Assembly: GCA_035935465.1 (NCBI GenBank)
Contig: DASYXA010000123.1
Coordinates: 1 to 16,193 of the forward strand
Direction: 5' to 3'
DNA: 16,193 bases
Origin: UBA4735 sp035935465
GTDB taxonomy: Bacteria; Chloroflexota; Limnocylindria; P2-11E
The notes beneath the pieces were generated by a model that did no database searches, had not been told where the DNA came from, and saw nothing but the letters and a program-made list of their open reading frames with translations. Below are positions 14,234-16,193 of the stretch, piece after piece; position 1 is the stretch's first letter; every line of letters starts with the position of its first letter. The position numbers and the translations under genes are program-made.

Positions 14234-14880
14234 CGCGCCAGCCGCGGGCGAAGGGCGAGAGCCTGGGGGCCGAGCTCCGCGGCGACCGCGAGCTCGTTCA
14301 CGCCGCCCGCGCCGGCGAGATCCTCGCGTTCGACAACCTCTTCTACCGCTACCGCGACGGGATCTACCGCCTCGGCCTCGCGATCACGAAGGATCCGTCC
14401 GCCGCGGACGAGATCGTCGTCGACACGTTCGCGCGCGCGCACCGCGCGATCGAGCGGCTCGAGCCCGATGACTCGCTGCGGCCGTGGCTGTACCGCGTCG
14501 CGGTCAACCTCTCGTACAACCGCCGGCCGCGCAAGGGCGTCACGTTCAGCTCGCTCGACGACGGCACCGAGGACATCCCGACGGACGGCGAATCGCCGAG
14601 TGACGCCGCGGAGCGGGCCGAGCGTCGCCGGGTCGTCCTCGAGTGCGTCGACGCGCTCGGCGCGAAGCACAAGGTCGTCGTCGTCCTGCACTACCTGAAC
14701 GGCCTCAACCTGGCTGAGATCGCGGAGATCATCGAGGTCCCGGTCGGCACCGTGAAATCCCGGCTCCACTACGCGCTCCGGAAGCTGCGAGTGCAGCTTT
14801 CCCTACATCCGGGCCTGGATTTCGAACCGGCCGAGGCCTTCGGCGCTACGGAAGAGCAGATGCAGAGTCACGCCAGATGA
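14230..14880 (+). CDS. ECF-type RNA polymerase sigma factor
   Basis: The 216-residue product has sigma-70 region 2 at about 21-100 (ELVHAARAGEILAFDNLFYR, then IYRLGLAITKDPSAADEIV, then RPWLYRVAVNL). An acidic linker follows (105-130), then region 4 at about 132-190, with the helix-turn-helix LAEIAEIIEVPVGTVKSRLH (161-180). Region 3 is missing, as in ECF sigma factors, which direct RNA polymerase to a small set of stress or envelope promoters. The 26-residue C-terminal tail after region 4 is not usual and might be a regulatory contact. GTG 14230 overlaps the upstream stop (GTGA), and its own stop overlaps the next ATG. That next gene encodes a membrane protein, which suggests a sigma/anti-sigma pair. 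Target promoters unknown. Confidence 0.9.
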   Translation: MTRQPRAKGESLGAELRGDRELVHAARAGEILAFDNLFYRYRDGIYRLGLAITKDPSAADEIVVDTFARAHRAIERLEPDDSLRPWLYRVAVNLSYNRRPRKGVTFSSLDDGTEDIPTDGESPSDAAERAERRRVVLECVDALGAKHKVVVVLHYLNGLNLAEIAEIIEVPVGTVKSRLHYALRKLRVQLSLHPGLDFEPAEAFGATEEQMQSHAR

Positions 14881-15353
14881 GGCCCTTCGCTCCCGCACCC
14901 CTGCCACTCGACCGGCGGCTGCCGCTGGATGCCGCGCTCGACGAGGCGTTCGCGCCGCTGCGCGAGCGCACCGCCACCATCGGCGCCGCGCGCGTCCGGG
15001 CTGCCGTGCGCTGGTCGGCGCGGGAGCCGCGGCCGCTCCGCGGGCTCGCGCTCCTCACCCGTGTCTCGGAGCTCACCGTCGCCGCGGCGATCTCCGCGTT
15101 CCTGTTCGCCGGATCCGTGGCGTCGGTCGAGGCCCCACCGGCCCTTCCCGACAGCTCGCGCGATGCGGTGACCGCCGGAGAGTGGACGCTCAACGGCCGC
15201 AATGCCTTGCAGCGGCCGATCGACTCGCGGGCCACCGACTACCGCACGACCGCGGGCGACCTCGCGGCGAACGCCGCGACCGCACGCCGCGCCGACGCGG
15301 TCACGCCCGCGCCCAGCATCCGAGACTCGGAGCCGTTCGCCGGCAGACCGTAA
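14877..15353 (+). CDS. Single-pass membrane protein, candidate anti-sigma factor
   Basis: The 158-residue product has a cytoplasmic-type N-terminal part (1-62, rich in Arg, Pro and Ala) and one hydrophobic segment at about 66-84 (LTVAAAISAFLFAGSVASV). A polar tail of about 74 residues follows, likely outside the membrane. Position and layout match an ECF anti-sigma factor, and ATG 14877 overlaps the sigma-factor stop by 4 nt. It has no Cys or His, so it cannot be a zinc-binding (ZAS) anti-sigma, and I see no clear helical sigma-binding motif. The call is therefore from context. The tail motif LNGRNALQRP (105-114) has no meaning that I know. The TAA stop is unusual here, since most neighbours use TGA. 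Confidence 0.5.
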   Translation: MRPFAPAPLPLDRRLPLDAALDEAFAPLRERTATIGAARVRAAVRWSAREPRPLRGLALLTRVSELTVAAAISAFLFAGSVASVEAPPALPDSSRDAVTAGEWTLNGRNALQRPIDSRATDYRTTAGDLAANAATARRADAVTPAPSIRDSEPFAGRP

Positions 15354-15362
15354 CCTTCGCCG

Positions 15363-16193
15363 GTGCGCTCGCGGCCGTTCGCGCTCCTCATCGCCGCCGC
15401 CGCCGTCGTTCTCCTGACCCTCCAGGCGTGCGTGCCCGCGCGCCCAGCCCGCCGCGATGTCGTGATCGGCCTGGTCGGCGAGCCGGCCTCCGTGTTCGCC
15501 GACGATCCGAACGCGCGGATCATCGCGGCCGCGGTCACCGAGCAGCTCGTGCGGCGCGACGCGCACGACGATCTCGTGGCGCGGCTCGCCGTCCGCGTGC
15601 CGACGATCGAGAACGGCGGGGTCGTGGTCGTGACCGACGATCCGGCCGCGCCGGACGGGAGGCTCGTCGCGACGTTCGAGCTCCGCCCGGACCTCACCTG
15701 GCAGGACGGCGCGCCACTGACGTCGAGCGACGTGCGCTTCGCCTGGGAGACCGACCGGGCGGCGCCGCTCGGGTCCGAGGCACGGTGGATCGCGGACCGG
15801 GTGGAGCGCGTCGACGTCGTGACCGACCGCATCACGCGCTTCACGTATCGCGCGAATGAACGCTGGGACGGCTATGCGCTCGCGGCGCGTGTCCTGCCCG
15901 AGCACATCCTCGCGAACGCCAGCGCGGCGCAGCGCGCACAGTACGCGCGCGAGCCCGTCCACGCCGGACCGTTCTCGGTCGCGGCGTGGGTCCCCGGCAT
16001 CGTGATCACGCTCTCGGCGTTCAAGAACTACGCGCTCGGTGCGCCGGCGCTCAGCCGGCTCGAGATCCGGTTCTTCCCCAGCCGGACCGCGCTCCTCGAC
16101 GCGCTGCGCCGCGGCGATGTCGACGTCGTGCCATCCCCCGGGCTCGAGGCCGATCTCGCCGGCACGCTCGACCGCTTCGCCGACGGGACGAAG
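15363..16193 (+). CDS. Family 5 solute-binding lipoprotein of an ABC transporter (3'-partial)
   Basis: A frame from GTG 15363 stays open for 277 codons to the right edge. It begins with MRSRPFALLIAAAAVVLLTL and then QAC, a signal peptide with a lipobox and Cys23 as the lipidation site. The mature part has DVVIGLVGEPAS (32-43), a strand start common to peptide-binding proteins. The segment FELRPDLTWQDG followed by APLTSSDVRFAWE matches the SBP family 5 signature (dipeptide, oligopeptide or nickel binding). FFPSRTALLDALRRGDVDVV fits the family's next domain. This protein would bind a substrate outside the cell for uptake. The substrate cannot be told. It starts 9 nt after the candidate anti-sigma stop, so it may be in the same transcript. 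The C-terminal part is outside the window. Confidence 0.88.
   Translation, partial: MRSRPFALLIAAAAVVLLTLQACVPARPARRDVVIGLVGEPASVFADDPNARIIAAAVTEQLVRRDAHDDLVARLAVRVPTIENGGVVVVTDDPAAPDGRLVATFELRPDLTWQDGAPLTSSDVRFAWETDRAAPLGSEARWIADRVERVDVVTDRITRFTYRANERWDGYALAARVLPEHILANASAAQRAQYAREPVHAGPFSVAAWVPGIVITLSAFKNYALGAPALSRLEIRFFPSRTALLDALRRGDVDVVPSPGLEADLAGTLDRFADGTK

Noticed and set aside
1..16193. TGA reassigned to an amino acid genome-wide
   Set aside because: Many intact genes here end in TGA exactly where the next gene starts, so TGA works as a stop.
1..16193. CRISPR arrays, tRNA or rRNA genes, insertion sequences
   Set aside because: No spaced repeats, no cloverleaf, no transposase frame; coding is almost continuous.

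Overview
The window is very GC-rich, all genes lie on the + strand, and coding is almost continuous. It holds 17 genes that I can support. Most neighbours overlap by 4 nt (ATGA or GTGA) or are a few bases apart, so most of the window looks like one or a few long, translationally coupled operons. GTG starts are common and TGA is the most common stop. I saw no rRNA, tRNA, CRISPR array or insertion sequence. The best guess for the host is a high-GC Chloroflexota-type bacterium (for example the Limnocylindria). This rests on a MutL-like ASKHA protein paired with a conserved partner of unknown function, and on a glycine decarboxylase split into two subunits. It is inference, not proof.

Layout. Positions 1-2578 hold the MutL-like protein (possibly cut by the left edge) and its partner. 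A small two-helix membrane protein follows (2562-2876). Positions 2833-5657 are a compact tRNA t6A cluster, tsaE-tsaB-rimI-tsaD: three of the factors that make N6-threonylcarbamoyladenosine, plus the ribosomal-protein acetyltransferase often found with them. Positions 5654-6885 hold a small SCP2-like protein and an HD-domain phosphohydrolase. Positions 6890-7450 hold a gene of unknown function with a ferredoxin-like (HMA-type) N-terminal half. A GT4 glycosyltransferase (7454-8578) and a Nudix hydrolase (8612-9061) follow.

Positions 9058-13457 are the glycine cleavage genes gcvT, gcvH, gcvPA and gcvPB in order; the shared L-protein (dihydrolipoyl dehydrogenase) is not in the window. Then come an SH3/NlpC-P60 peptidase (13454-14233), an ECF-type sigma factor (14230-14880), a single-pass membrane protein placed like an anti-sigma factor (14877-15353), and the N-terminal part of a family 5 solute-binding lipoprotein that runs off the right edge (from 15363).

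The most unusual stretch is 6886-6970. The frame of the 6971-7450 gene continues upstream to a GTG at 6890, only 4 nt after the preceding stop, but passes two in-frame TGA codons (6926 and 6950). Codon bias holds across both TGAs, an HMA-like beta strand and Gly-Leu-Thr precede the first, each TGA is followed at 10-11 nt by a strong hairpin, and the two lie in a 24-nt direct repeat. This could be a selenocysteine-containing HMA-like protein, or a decayed domain that now starts at 6971. The sequence alone cannot decide.
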